A stretch of 64,000 bases of DNA. It comes from Adenanthera pavonina. Taxonomy: Eukaryota; Streptophyta; Magnoliopsida; Fabales; Fabaceae. Both the position numbers and the translations under genes were made by a program. Positions within the stretch are counted from its first letter, which is position 1; each line of letters starts with the position of its first letter. Shown piece by piece: positions 1 through 11,598 of the stretch. The stretch lies in the NCBI GenBank assembly GCA_026686845.1, contig JAIVEN010000008.1:38010501-38074500 (forward strand). The letters are read 5' to 3'. The notes beneath the pieces were generated by a model. That model ran no database searches. It was not told the DNA's origin and saw only the letters and a program-made list of their open reading frames with translations.

Positions 1-2816
1 GGAGAGACAAAATAGAAGGGTGAATGCTACGCAAATTTTCACAATAACTGAGATCTACACTTTCAAGATTATGCGCCATAGAGAAATCAGGCAACTCCAT
101 CAATTCAATGGATTCGGACATATCTATTGTCTTCAAATTCACAAGATCCTATGACAATGAAAAGAGAAAATATTACATGGAAAAGCCCTCATAATGTAAT
201 AAGCTAGATTAAAAAACAAATTAGATATACGTTTTTAGTGTATAAGTACCTGTACTCCATCCCAAAGCTTTTTAACTCTACTTCTTTGCATGTTCAATTC
301 AACAAGTTTATGGGGACAAAAGTTTGATGGCAGAGACTTTAAGGGATATCCATCCCAATGAAAGCACCTTAATTTTTCAGAAAATAACTCAAGGACCAAA
401 GGAATGTTCACATTACTCTTATTCATTGAGGAAACAAATTTTAGAAATCTCAAATTAGTCATTCTTCTGAATGACTTGGTATTTAAGTCTAGATTTCTGA
501 TTTTGGACATATCTAACATAATTCCTTCAATTGCTTTGGTTCCCTGGAAACAAAAAATATATATATGTTATCATAAAATTAAGCATGCAGTTGCATCATA
601 TTATGGAGTCACATGTTTTGTTATAAAAGCTGGTGTTGTTTTGCTTACCTGATTATATTTCAGTACTTCATAAATTTCTTCAGGATCCCATAATCGACTA
701 CGTCTTCCAGGTTCTTTAATATCCTCTAGACGAATAATTTCTTGGCCCATTTCTTGTATTAAATTGTGCATCCTCACTCTACTATCAATAGTTATAAGAG
801 CCTTATCTGCCAAGGTTCTTAAGCTGCTTCTCCCATGGAAGCCATAGCTATCTAATAGCGCTACTACATCTTCTATAATTTCATCCTTCAAAAAGCATGC
901 AATATCCAAAAGCATTTCTCTTTGTTCATGATCTAATTCATTGTAGCTCAATATTAACACCTTCTGAATATCACCAGGGGGAGTCTTTCCTAACTTTTTC
1001 AATTCACTATCCCATTCCACCATAGTTTTAGAATAAAGAAATGAACCCAAGACTGTCAAAGCTAGGGGAATCCCCTGAGCATAAACAACTGCTCTTTTAG
1101 AGAGTTGTTCATATCCGATTTTCAGATGGTCTTGGTGGAAAGCTTTAAAGCAAAAAAGTTTCAAGGCTTCTTGATAATTCAAAGCTTTGGCTTCATATAT
1201 TTCAGCATCATTTCCAATAAGCAAATGTCGATCCCTTGTTGTTATGATGACTCTACTGCTTGGTCCCAAGCAGTTACATTCTTGAGCCAAATATTCTAAT
1301 TGATTAGAACTGCTGACATCATCAAGCACAATCAAAACTTTTTTACTACGAAGCCTTCTTATACTAAAAGTGGATCCTACAACTTTAGGTGTGTCATCAC
1401 GAAGTAGCCTAGAGAGAAGTTTATCACGGATACATGGCAGTCCATGCTTTTCTGATTGTTCTCTGAAATTTTCTAAGAAGCAATAACTGTCGTATTGGGA
1501 GAAGTGTTTGGCAAATATAGCTTTAGCTATAGTTGTCTTACCTATACCCCCCATCCCCCAGATTCCTATTATTGGGGTTTTTTCTAGTAACAATTCAATC
1601 TTCTTACAGCTTTCATCAATTCCAACTAGACCTTTTAATGCACTTGGATATTTAAGATTCAATTTTTCCAAGACGTCACTTACAATGTTCTGAATGAGTT
1701 CAGATTCGTCCCTAAATATAAAAAAAGTATAGAATTAATGCATCATCACAATAAACATCATTGATAATCCCTTCGTTTTTAAAACAATTGTCACTTTAGA
1801 GTTATACGATTAAGAAAGCTAGTTAATAGCATGAGGATTAATAAAATACAACGAAACCTATGTTTATTTTGTTTTGATAACAAATAGGCATAAAGAGTTA
1901 TGTTTTATTATTGTTGGGTAAAATGGTTAAAAAGAAATAGAGGCTCTATTGAAATTCTAAAATGACATGGTTTGTAAACAAAATCAAAACTCAAAGTGAC
2001 AATTGTTTGAAAATGAAAAAAATATTAATGAGGCTATCAAATAAATTGATAATTGAAAGTTGAGTTTCTTATGGATGTTATTCCTTTTATTCTTGCTTTG
2101 TAAGAATAAGTGGAAAAACGATGGAAGTTGAAGTTTTGAACCCACATGGATGGACTGAATCATATATTTTTGAAATTTAAAAACTAAATAGTAGATGTGC
2201 GTATTGTTGAAGGAACAAAGACTATAATTACCCTAGATTAAAAAAGAAAAAAGAAAAAAACTACCCAATGAGCATTGAGACAGAGAATGAACACTAACCG
2301 ATGAGATCGAGAATTCCAGCCAGATAAATTGGCAGTTTGAAGAAGAGCATTTCTCCACTCATTCACCTTGTGTAAGTTGTGCGCGAAATCTCGCTCATGT
2401 TTTGCGAAAGCCTGCTGGTAAGTCCCATTTTGTTTGCGAACATCAGATGGGTCAACTTGGCAGAACACAGGTATTACAACCTGTCCCTCGTGCTTTCTAC
2501 ATCGGAGAATGTGGATGAGTTCATCCAAACACCATTTGGAGGAAGCGTAGTTTTCTGATAAAACCACCACAGATACACTCGAGTCCTGGATTGCTTGGAG
2601 GAGTGATGGTGCGATCTGGTCCCCTCTGTTAAGCTTGTAATCGATGTAGGTTGTGATTGATTCATTGCACAGAGCTTTGTAAAGATGGCTGGTGAAGTTG
2701 GAGCGAGTGTCTTCACCTCTGAAGCTGATAAACACATCATATTTCTTAGGAAGAGGTGGAAAAGGGGAAGAGGAGGAGAAAGAGGAAGTTGAAGAGGTTG
2801 AAACGACAGCACCCAT
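1..2816 (-). CDS. TNL-1, TIR-NB-ARC-LRR immune receptor (3' end outside window)
   Basis: Intracellular TNL-type resistance protein. The exons I infer, in transcription order, are 2816-2299 (TIR), 1711-649 (NB-ARC), 543-250 (first LRRs) and 148-1 (LRR, running off the window). Every inferred junction has GT..AG ends and the phases join in frame; exon 1 ends CG and exon 2 supplies G to make the Arg of RDESEL. The start ATG at 2816 matches the paralogous TNL-2 start. The TIR holds SFRGEDTR and the putative catalytic Glu99 in WCLDEL. The NB-ARC has GMGGIGKTT (about 225-233), kinase-2 VLIVLDDV, an RNBS-B TTRDRH and GIPLAL. The MHD motif reads Met-His-Asn, encoded at 763-765, which is a departure from consensus. 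No frame break is seen in the visible part. Exon positions come from reading splice signals and the paralogue, not from transcripts. Confidence 0.9.
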
Positions 2817-3014
2817 ACTGAGGTGTTAGGGATATTAGAATGCACGTACGACAACTAGACAATCTCTTTCGCCGATGGTGTTAATTAATAGGGACAGCAC
2901 AGTGGTATTAATAATGCAATTTGGTTGTTCTTAAAAAAAAAAATGCAATTTGGTGAGTCTGAAGTGGACCGACTTAAGTTGTAATTTCCACGAAGGGCCA
3001 TTTTGCATCTCCAT

Positions 3015-3248
3015 GGTCAATTGTTAATCGGAACCGTGACATAATGGAAAATCAACATCCTCAAACCAACGTGCATGATAGTCAAATTAAACCAACATAC
3101 TATAAAATTATTTTTACTTGTATACTATAAAATTATCTAGTCAACAAATCCTAGTTTATTTCTGTTCGTAAATGTCAACGGTGGCTCAGTAATAGAAAAC
3201 TTAAAACTTAAGTCGACAGCTCAGTAGTATCAATTTTATCTTAGTCAA
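3015..3248 (-). promoter_or_regulatory. W-box cluster upstream of TNL-1
   Basis: Four TTGAC(C/T) cores read towards TNL-1: at 3015-3020 (TTGACC), and at 3080-3085, 3139-3144 and 3243-3248 (all TTGACT). They lie 200-430 bp upstream of the ATG. W-boxes bind WRKRY-family (WRKY) defence transcription factors, so defence regulation of TNL-1 is plausible. The motif is short and can occur by chance in AT-rich DNA. Confidence 0.4.
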
Positions 3249-3636
3249 CACGTCTAGGTTTGCGATGCAGATTTAAAAGAATCTTCCATGTCCAATTTTG
3301 AAGATATTATACATTTATATATACCCAATGTGGACTATATTTGGAGTTTTAACTTATTAATTAATGATAATTTTTAATATTTAGACAAGTCAATAAACAA
3401 ATAATCATTAATCAATATATCTGGGTAAAAAGCATAGAAAAGCCTTCACAAACCGTGAATACTGAAAAATGGAACTCATCTACGGCTTTATGTAAATGGT
3501 CCACTATAATTAGGTTAAATTACTCATAAACATATTTACATGGACAATACTCAGTATACTTTAAGGTCGAAAAGCATCCTATTTGAGCCCCATGAATCTA
3601 TAATGTTTGATACCAAATATGGTTGTATAAAAAAAC

Positions 3637-3660
3637 ATATATATATATATATATGTATAT
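3637..3660. repeat. (TA)n microsatellite
   Basis: Run of alternating T and A with a single G interruption. Simple sequence repeat. Confidence 0.8.
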
Positions 3661-4983
3661 GATTAATACTTAATTAAAAACGGATATTGTCTTATGGCTA
3701 ACTAATTGTTAATTTCCAATACAGCAGAAAAATATTTTAGACTCCCGCATGATATCTCATAGAATATATGAGGTCCAATTGTCTGAAAAAATATAATGCA
3801 GTAAACACACACGGCCACCTTTATTGAATTATATGTGTTTAGGAATTTTTATAACAAAATAAATAAAGAATACCATGTGAAAGTGAAACTTTCAAAAAGT
3901 GATCAATGGACTTTAATTTATACAGTACTTTATGATAAACATGAATTCAGATAATATAAAATTGAGTTGGTAACATTTGTCCTTGTAGAATAAAAAACTA
4001 AAATTGATATGTTAAAACTGAAAAGTGCGCCTTAATTTAAGGTGAATCAGTTATATATACAAACCTTTGTTTTGCTCTCGATCATTTTAGTTAGTGGTCA
4101 AAGGCCTCATATATACATTATATATATATACCGTACTAACAATAATTGGTTCAATTAGTTCCATTCTTGTTCTCCTTAAAAGTCTTCAATTCAATTAGTT
4201 TTGTAAATAAAGACAGTTATCGCTAGAAAAACTTTACATTCACATATGGCTAGACCTGATATATAATAGTGTGGATGATCTAACATGACTTTCATATAAA
4301 TGGTATATCAAAAAACCTTGTACCACATTTTTTTTCAAGAAAAAAAAATGTCCATAAACTCAATTGTTGCTGGCTTCCAGCAAAACATACCAAATCAATG
4401 AAAAATATTTAAAACAATTTATATGTTTAACAAACATAAAAAAAAATAGTTGGCAAAAAATTATACTCAAATATTATATCTAAATTTATTGCATAAAAAA
4501 ATTAAGTGCGTCAATTATAAATGTACAAATATAATATTTTCAAAATATACGATCACACTTTTCTTGCAATAAAGAAAACTTCACTATTCTATGCAAACAT
4601 GCATTTACGCGCGAAAATACTGAAATCTGATGACATATAATTGAAGAGTAAAGAAAAGAAAGTAATCATTCTTGAGAATGATTCTTTTAATATTAGAGGT
4701 CATGTTAGAGTAAGGCACTAACTTGTTTGAAAAAATTAAAAGCGTTTTCTCAACAACTTAATTATTTTACATTATTTGGGAATAATTAAATTATAGCTCT
4801 CTAACTCCTATAATTTAATGGGTTTTTCTATAATCTTTACTCATATTTTGGATGTCAATTAACAGCATGTACTATATACTTCTTTTATTTCAAAAAAATG
4901 GTCCTTATGGAATTTTGGCTTTTTTAATAAAAATCTGTCATTTCACAATTTCAATTTATATTAAATATTTTTCACAATTTTAT

Positions 4984-4985
<2 letters not shown>

Positions 4986-5041
<56 letters not shown>
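4986..5041. repeat. (TAA)n microsatellite, about 18 units
   Basis: Uninterrupted TAA/AAT trinucleotide run of about 55 bp. Likely to be polymorphic in length. Confidence 0.9.
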
Positions 5042-5042
<1 letters not shown>

Positions 5043-5299
5043 TGATTGGCCTGAAACCACCTTTGAAATTCCAACAATATTACTAATGAAAGCAGGGCCA
5101 AAAAATGAAAACATCATTACTAAAGGTCGTTTTAGTCAATCAACATCAAACCTTTTTAAACTTTGTGCATAAACATTAACGTTAAATTTTTTTGAAACGT
5201 AGGGAGTAGTTTTGAGAAATATGTGCTAATTTCCTGCCTGGTTTTATTTTTATTTTTTTATAAATCAATGCAATAGTATTGAAATAACTAATACGTTTT

Positions 5300-6560
5300 T
5301 TTTTTATGATAAGGCTTAAAATAACAATAATATTAGTCTTATTTTATTTATGTGAGGTTGGTTACATGAATCATACGATATTAATGAGTTATATCAAACA
5401 CCATCTCTTCAAGTAAATCATTTATCAAGATGTCATTTCTTATAATTTCTCTTAGTGTTCTTTTTGATTTTTCTCTATATTTTTTTGACAGGACTCCAAA
5501 CCATTTGATCAACTCTTCTCACTGTCTCCTTTTCCCATTTTCTTTATACATGCCAAAACTAACTTAAATAATTTTCTACCATTTTTTCCTCAATGTGTAC
5601 TACTCCGAATTTCTTGCATATACAACAATTTCGTATCTTATTCAATTTTATATGATCACACATTTATCTCAACATTTTTATCACTGCTACTCACATCTTA
5701 TGCTTTTATTGTCATATTAAAGCCCAATATTCACTACTATATAACATCACTGGCCTCATAGCTGTTCGATAAAATTTTCCTTTAAATTTAGTAGCTATTT
5801 TGTGGTCACAAATAACTTTTAATATTTTTCTTCACTTTAATCACCCAACTTATATTATATACATAACATCTCCATCAATTTCAACATCGCTCAGTAAAAT
5901 CAACCTAAAATATCTTAAATTTGACACTTATTCTTCTCTTGAGTTCTTAATTAAGATTATATCATCCGCAAAGAGTATATACTTTAAAATTTCCTCATGT
6001 ATATATTTTGTTAGAATATCCAAAATCAAATCAAACAAATATGGACTTAAGGAAGATCAACAACAACAACAACAATAGCCTTATCCTACTATGTGGGGTC
6101 GGCTACATGGATTAAACGACGCCAATGAAAATCATATAATATGGACTTAAGGAAGATCATTGATATAAATATATCCTTATAAGAAAGTTCTTTGTTTCAC
6201 CTCTAGGAATTCTCACACTTGTTATTATCTACTCATATATATCCTTTATGACTCGAATATAAGTCATAGAACATCTTTTCTTCTCCATTGTTTTTCACAG
6301 CACATTTTTTTATACTCTATCATAGACTTTTTCTAAATTAATGAAAATCAAATGCAAATTTCAAATCAATGAGAATCATATGCAAGTCTTTCTTTTTACT
6401 TTGATATCTTTCAATCAAACCCCTTAATAAATAAATAACATCTATTGTAGACTGTCCTGACATAAATTTAAGTTATTTTTCCGAAATACGAGACTCTTTT
6501 TTTAATCTATGCTTAATCACTATTTCTCAAAGTTTTATAATATGATTGATAAGTATTATG
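5300..6560 (-). pseudogene. RTE-clade LINE reverse transcriptase relic
   Basis: Reading the minus strand in shifting frames recovers a degraded RTE-type reverse transcriptase. From 6540 downwards I see relics of a SGQSTIDVIYLLRGLIE block, KKKDLHMILIDL (palm motif A region), LFADDIILI (catalytic FADD, about 5960-6000), then KGKFYRTAMRPVMLYSSEYW, a KMLR.MC block, HIEEKMVEN and a final IHVTN near 5360. Stop codons and frameshifts are frequent, so it is an old dead copy. The 3' end passes into a TTATTG-like tail near 5310-5330. A 100-bp younger insertion interrupts it at 6060-6137. Confidence 0.85.
6060..6137 (-). mobile_element. 78-bp 5'-truncated RTE LINE 3' end, nested insertion
   Basis: On the minus strand this encodes the final WRRLIHVADPT of an RTE reverse transcriptase, then a stop, a short 3' UTR and a (TTG)n tail. 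The insert is flanked by a perfect 22-bp duplication at 6038-6059 and 6138-6159, exactly 100 bp apart, which is the target-site duplication of LINE-type integration. It lies inside the older RTE relic. Confidence 0.92.
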
Positions 6561-9379
6561 AGTAGGCTTATATAATTAAATTTATATACTTAATATATTT
6601 TTATAATATCAAATCAAAATGTGTGGATTTTAAATTTAAAAATAAATAAATAATACATTCCCTCCAGTCTCGAATATATAAGAATTTTATATGAGAGGTT
6701 TGATCCAAAATACTTTATAACAGAAAAAATATAGATTTCTATAACATTAAATGAGGTATTTTAAAAATATCTCTCAACTATTATGATTCAATGAGCATCA
6801 CTTAATCTAGTATAAGGGAAAAATGATTAATTGAGGACAATTTTAAAAAAAATATGTTTAACTACAAATTGAATAAGTTTAAGTAATTTCATTAGTATAT
6901 GTAAAATAATTTTTTCCTTATATTGAAAAAAAAAAGCTTATTATAAAAATAAATAATGGATCCTCTTGCCTTAATTTAATTAGATTAAAGATTTAAAGTA
7001 CATAAATTTTTTCTTTTTATTTTTTGAATTGGTTTTCACCAGACGCATGTAATGGAACCGGTTACATACAGACAAACAGAAACGCCTTTTAATTTAAAAT
7101 TTAAATCTTCAAAACCCATCCATTTGCTAATTATATTAATTTAGCCTTGATTTCACAAGTTTATGAAGACAAGGTTTTGCTTACAAATATACTAGCTCCT
7201 ATTATTTTTATAATAGATAATAACTACTTCATCAAGATTTAAAAAAAGTAGTTCAAATCAATTAAGTGTGATTAATATATTATAAATTTAAATATTTTTT
7301 TCCAAAAACACTCATTTAATATTGCAACCTTTCAACTGCTCCAATGCCACATGTTTAATGAACTTATTTTACATAGGAAATGCATATTTGTATAAAATAG
7401 TGAAATTTAGTTTATTCAATTTGATTGATTAATTATTTCCACTTAAAAATTTAGTTTATTCAATTCAGTAGATAATTATACTTATTTGAAAATTGGTTCA
7501 CTTAACTTGAAAAATTAATTATATTCATTCAAAAATTTAGTTCAATGAATGTGTTTCAGTTTACATATATTTATAAAATTTATTTTATAAAATTGATTTA
7601 TATTTAAAATATTATGAAAGAAAAAAAGAAATCTTGATTTCATCATTGTTGTCACTTTTTAGATTTTTGGCCATTGGCCTTATTAACATACATCCACCAT
7701 GTCATATTATGATGGGAAAATGATTATAATTTTAGATAAAACTTGATTATTTAATTAATTTGAATGGTAAAGCTTATTTCGAAAAATAGAGACATACCGA
7801 AAATGAGAGACGGTGGACGGACAGAAAATGAGAGAGACATTTTTTACACTTCATTCAGGAGTACTTTTGTCACTTTCTTAAAAGGACACGCATCCTTTTA
7901 AATCATTATAAAAATTAGGATATCAATATTTGTTTTAGGAGGTCCAAAGTATCTTTTTACCTATTAGGAAAGGAGAAAGTCAGCCCATATACGCCCTTTG
8001 CACGACGTGAAAAATGGACAGCAAATGGGGGAGAAGAATGATGCAACAATATGAAACGTAGAAACGAAATCAATGCCACAAATGAGCAAGAGGAAAGGGG
8101 GAAAAAATAGTGGCGCGCAACAATGGAAGAATAGGAGGAGAAGATGTTCTAGCCAAATTGAGAAGAAAGATGGGCGCCACATTAGAGAACGAAAGAAGAT
8201 AACGTCGGTGGGGGTGAGAGAGAGGAGAGTTTGAGAAACTGAGCAAGAATTTTTCCTCCCTCTGGCTTTGTGTTTTCCGATTAAAAGAAAGAAAGTAGGG
8301 ATAATAAGTGGTAAAATGACAAAAAGCCCAGCATCATTAAGAAGGGAAGGAAGGGTATTTTAGTTATTCCACAAATATTTAGAAGAGAAATTTTTTTTTC
8401 TTAAATTATCTTGTAGAGGTTTGAACTCTATATTTAAGATGCATCCCCTAATAATTCTTAACTCTTTACTTAATATTTAGCAAATAATTTTTAATATAGA
8501 GATTTAATAAATCTAATAATGAACTCATGTCTTTTTTTCCCTCCTCTCTCATTTTTTTAAGTATATCATCATCATCATCTATTTACCAATTCTACTGTTT
8601 AATAATCTTACATAGAAATTCAATAGTTCTGGGTCATTAGAAACAGAGAGTTGCTTGATGAGTTAGAAACATTGTGCATAAATGTTTAACAAAGAAATTT
8701 GAAGATTTACCCAACGATAAAACGAGAAGGAAGGGAAGCCGGAAACGTAGGCAAAAGGATAATCTAACTAGAGTATGAGTAGCATAGTATCATGCTACAT
8801 ACCAATTGCTTTGACTAATTAATTTTGACTCTATCCTATTGCTGCGATATCCTGATGTTGGAAAAGGATCCAGGATAAATACTTACATACCACTAACAAC
8901 ATAACCCTATAGGAGAGGAAGAGATGTATTCAGAATTATAAAGGTCTCAGACATTTGATTCTGATAGAATCCTGGTGGTAAATAGCAATTTTAAATCTCC
9001 ATTTGGTCATTTGATTGTAGCCATTTTGTGTTCACTGCTATAAGGTATTGCAGCAGAGTAATTTTATATTTGGCTTGCAGCTTGGGAAGGGGTATGTCTT
9101 GTTCAACCAGAACATGGGCTGAAATTTTTGTTTAAGCTAAGCCGTGTAAAGTTACTATGAATATTTACAAGCACAATGGTAGTTTAGGCTATACTTCATT
9201 GTCTTTCCTTCTATAAAGGCCACTTTTCTTCCTCTAGTTCTTGGATTTGAAATGGGACAAAACCAATGTTACTTAACAAAATGAGTGGTGATTGCATTCA
9301 GTTTCTCAGAAACAGAGATTTGGTTAAATCACCCTAGTCCTCCAATAAGATGAACTCATTCTACTGCTTTGACATACAA
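6560..9379. other. Intergenic DNA, no gene recognised
   Basis: AT-rich sequence. A stretch starting near 6657 (CTCCAGTCTCGAATATATAAG) resembles one end of a Stowaway-type MITE, but I could not find a convincing partner terminus. The purine-rich block at 7790-8300 has an open frame on the minus strand (7964-8182) with no recognisable domain; I treat it as chance. No RNA gene was recognised. Confidence 0.5.
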
Positions 9380-10028
9380 GAAATAGACCTAATGATGTTC
9401 TCACAATCTGTTTTTCTCCATTTATTATCTACACCAGTCTAACTTTGAATAAGCAAGTGGAAAGGAACTAGCATCATTTTATTATAAAGCTTCAGAAGAA
9501 ATAACATCGGTGGCAAAAATCCTCCCACACTATGAATACATTTGACTTTCCAGACTTAGGTGTCAATTAATATGAAAAATTCAAGCGTAGAATGACAGAG
9601 ATAGCTGTTAGAGACAGTCATGATCCCTCTTTCTGCCCAACCTCCTACTGTTGGTATTATCCAATGGCTGACTTCATTCTTCTGTCACTCTCTCACTGTC
9701 ATGGGCCCCATTGCAATTGTAACTGCCATCTCTTCTTGACATAATAGATAGAACGATTCAGAGTAATTCTTGAAGATGGTTATGAAGCTGAAGCCAAGTT
9801 GAGATTGTGGATTCAGCTGCTTGTCATCTTAAAAAGACAAAATGATGATGTGATTACAATGTACAACACTATGACGGATCTTTTTTTTTTTTGGGAGATA
9901 ATCAACACAATTAGTTACAAGTATAGTACTTACAGGTGTATGTTGCATTATTGCATTATGAGAAATATTGAGTTACAAGTATAGTACTTACAGGTGTATG
10001 TTGCATTATTGCATTATGAGAAATATTG
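9380..10028. repeat. Duplicated flanking block, copy A
   Basis: This block aligns with 18844-20490. Shared stretches include AGAAATAGAC(C/T)T(A/G)ATGATG, AGAAGAAATAACAT, CATGATCCCTCTTTCT and GATGATGTGAT, in the same order and orientation. The other copy has a 991-bp element inserted in the middle. Copy A lies 3' of TNL-2 and copy B 3' of the relic TNL at 26 kb, which suggests a tandem duplication unit carrying a TNL plus its 3' flank. Function unknown; no open frame is conserved between the copies. Confidence 0.75.
9913..10028. repeat. Perfect 58-bp tandem duplication
   Basis: Positions 9913-9970 and 9971-10028 are identical over 58 bp (unit begins AGTTACAAGTATAG). The identity points to a recent event. 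Copy B of the larger block near 20450-20510 has only one unit. Confidence 0.93.
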
Positions 10029-11400
10029 CTCAACTTCTTTAATCGACGTTGCTCATACCATAGAATAACATGATCTGAATTCAAAGAATGCCCCTCATCA
10101 TCATCATCATCATCTTCAGAGTAATTGCCATTTCAATGTAGGCTGTGAAAGAAAGGAAACCCAATATAATTGGTCAAAAGAAGGAGCAAACTGAATAGTA
10201 ATGGCGACTGCGGAAGATGTGGAGACTGATAGATTATTATTGCATCAGATTCACTTCAGTGAATAGAAGTCACGAGCACAACAAACATGAGCACAAACTA
10301 CACAACGTGATTTTGAGAAATGTAATAATAAAAGTGTATTCTTATAGAGTGCTTTTCTTTGATATTGCATATAAATTTATATTGTAGTTGGTCATGATTT
10401 TGACAGTGCTGAGCAGTAATTCATCATTATTAATTATGATGTGTTGAATCCTGTATCAATTTTGCAAGAACAGAGGTAGTGTTAGATAAAATTCTTGAAA
10501 TTTCTTTGTTTGGACAAAATAATTCTACATCAACCTTTTCAAACTTATTTCTCGAAGGATATTGTCATATTTTGAGTTATATAAATCAGGGGAAGAAGTC
10601 ATATAATGACATGGTCCTAATTATAAATACAAATGTCAATTTTTTATTGATAAAAATTAACTTTGATACACAGGAAATGAGAAGATGCACTTGCAACAAT
10701 AAATATATTATCTTGTACATTTTTCAAAATGAAGCAGCGAAATCGTATAGATGTATATTTATCATTCCTAATTCCTAATTATTTTATGGCAAAAAAGTAG
10801 AATTCATAATTATTTATTGTTTAAAGAGAGCATGTCTTTGTTTATTCACTGTAATGATTCTTTATTTTTTTAAAAAAAAATAGGAGATGAAAAAACTTAA
10901 TAAAAAATAAACAAATTCTTTAAAAAATGGATTTAAAAAATGGGTGTAAATATGAGAAAGAGCATGAAATGAATAAAAAATAAGGAAAACTTATGATATA
11001 AGAGTTGATTACGATTAACGTTACATTCTAACAATGATTTTAAGTTCAGCTACCCTACAAATGACAACAGACAAAATTCATACGAGTAGGTGCAAAGGTG
11101 ATAGAATGTAACAAGCTAAAAAAGGAGCAACAGTCACACACACGCGCGCACATCCCACTACTACTACTACTATACTTTAGGCGGAGAAATTAGATTATAT
11201 ATATTACAGACTAACCGCTCTATTTTCTAAGAATTTTCATGCACTACTGTATATGTAAAAAGCAAAGCATGAATTCATAAATTGTTATTTATATAAAATA
11301 GAAAGTTGCATATATAGTGGAGGATAGCTTATAATGAAAGGAGCAGGAGGCACCTGTAAAGACATTAGAGAAATCGTATTTCTCTTCGCTACTTTTCTCT
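10029..11400. other. 3' flank of TNL-2, no gene recognised
   Basis: AT-rich spacer with short simple repeats (CATCAT at about 10095, CTA at about 11157). The minus-strand frame at 10479-10778 on the plus strand has no recognisable domain and is probably chance. Confidence 0.5.
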
Positions 11401-11404
11401 CCTC

Positions 11405-11598
11405 TTACACATTTGAATTGCAAGGGGTGAGAGATGAAGTTATTAAGCTTAATAGATTTCCCGGATTTAGTAGCCAACCCCAGCTCCAATTCTAATCCCA
11501 AAGGAGTAGGTTGAAAGACACCAGTTTTCTCCAATTTCTTTGTTGCAACGAGTCATTCTCCAACATCAATATCATCAGCATCATCTCCCTTTCTTTTC
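11405..11598 (-). pseudogene. Out-of-frame C-terminal tail of TNL-2
   Basis: Directly after the TNL-2 stop, a +1 shifted frame reads GRKRKGDDADDIDVGE, stop, then a tail ending KTGVFQPTPLGLELELGLA. The same tail is seen in the relic at 26.1 kb, where it reads GKRKRDANNEAEQLSPTKK before KSGVFQPTPL. The comparison shows one frameshift near 11600 and one further stop (TGA in place of a Gln codon) in TNL-2. The basic GRKRK could have been a nuclear localisation signal. The coding part ends near a GTAAGA donor-like site at about 11402. Confidence 0.75.

Larger units (their letters stand above)
2817..5300. other. 5' flank of TNL-1 and intergenic DNA, no gene seen
   Basis: The first 200 bp upstream of TNL-1 are alignable with the flank of TNL-2 (shared words around 2900 and 15715 such as ACAGCACAGTGGTATT). 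The stretch near 2965-3010 is the uninterrupted counterpart of the MITE insertion site upstream of TNL-2. Beyond that the region is AT-rich, with simple repeats and no coding relic I can recognise. Confidence 0.6.

Noticed and set aside
2474..2854. Long alternative frame overlapping the TIR exon of TNL-1 (also 15124-15624 in TNL-2)
   Set aside because: The frame is a shadow of the TIR coding sequence. It is conserved only because the TIR is, and has no domain of its own.
7964..8182. Cysteine- and phenylalanine-rich small protein on the minus strand
   Set aside because: Low-complexity translation of a purine-rich patch, no signal peptide cleavage logic or paralogue in the window.
9660..9710. 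Possible miR156-like sequence in the duplicated block (GTGACAGAAGAATGAA on the minus strand)
   Set aside because: Only part of the mature sequence matches and no complementary arm is found nearby to form a hairpin.
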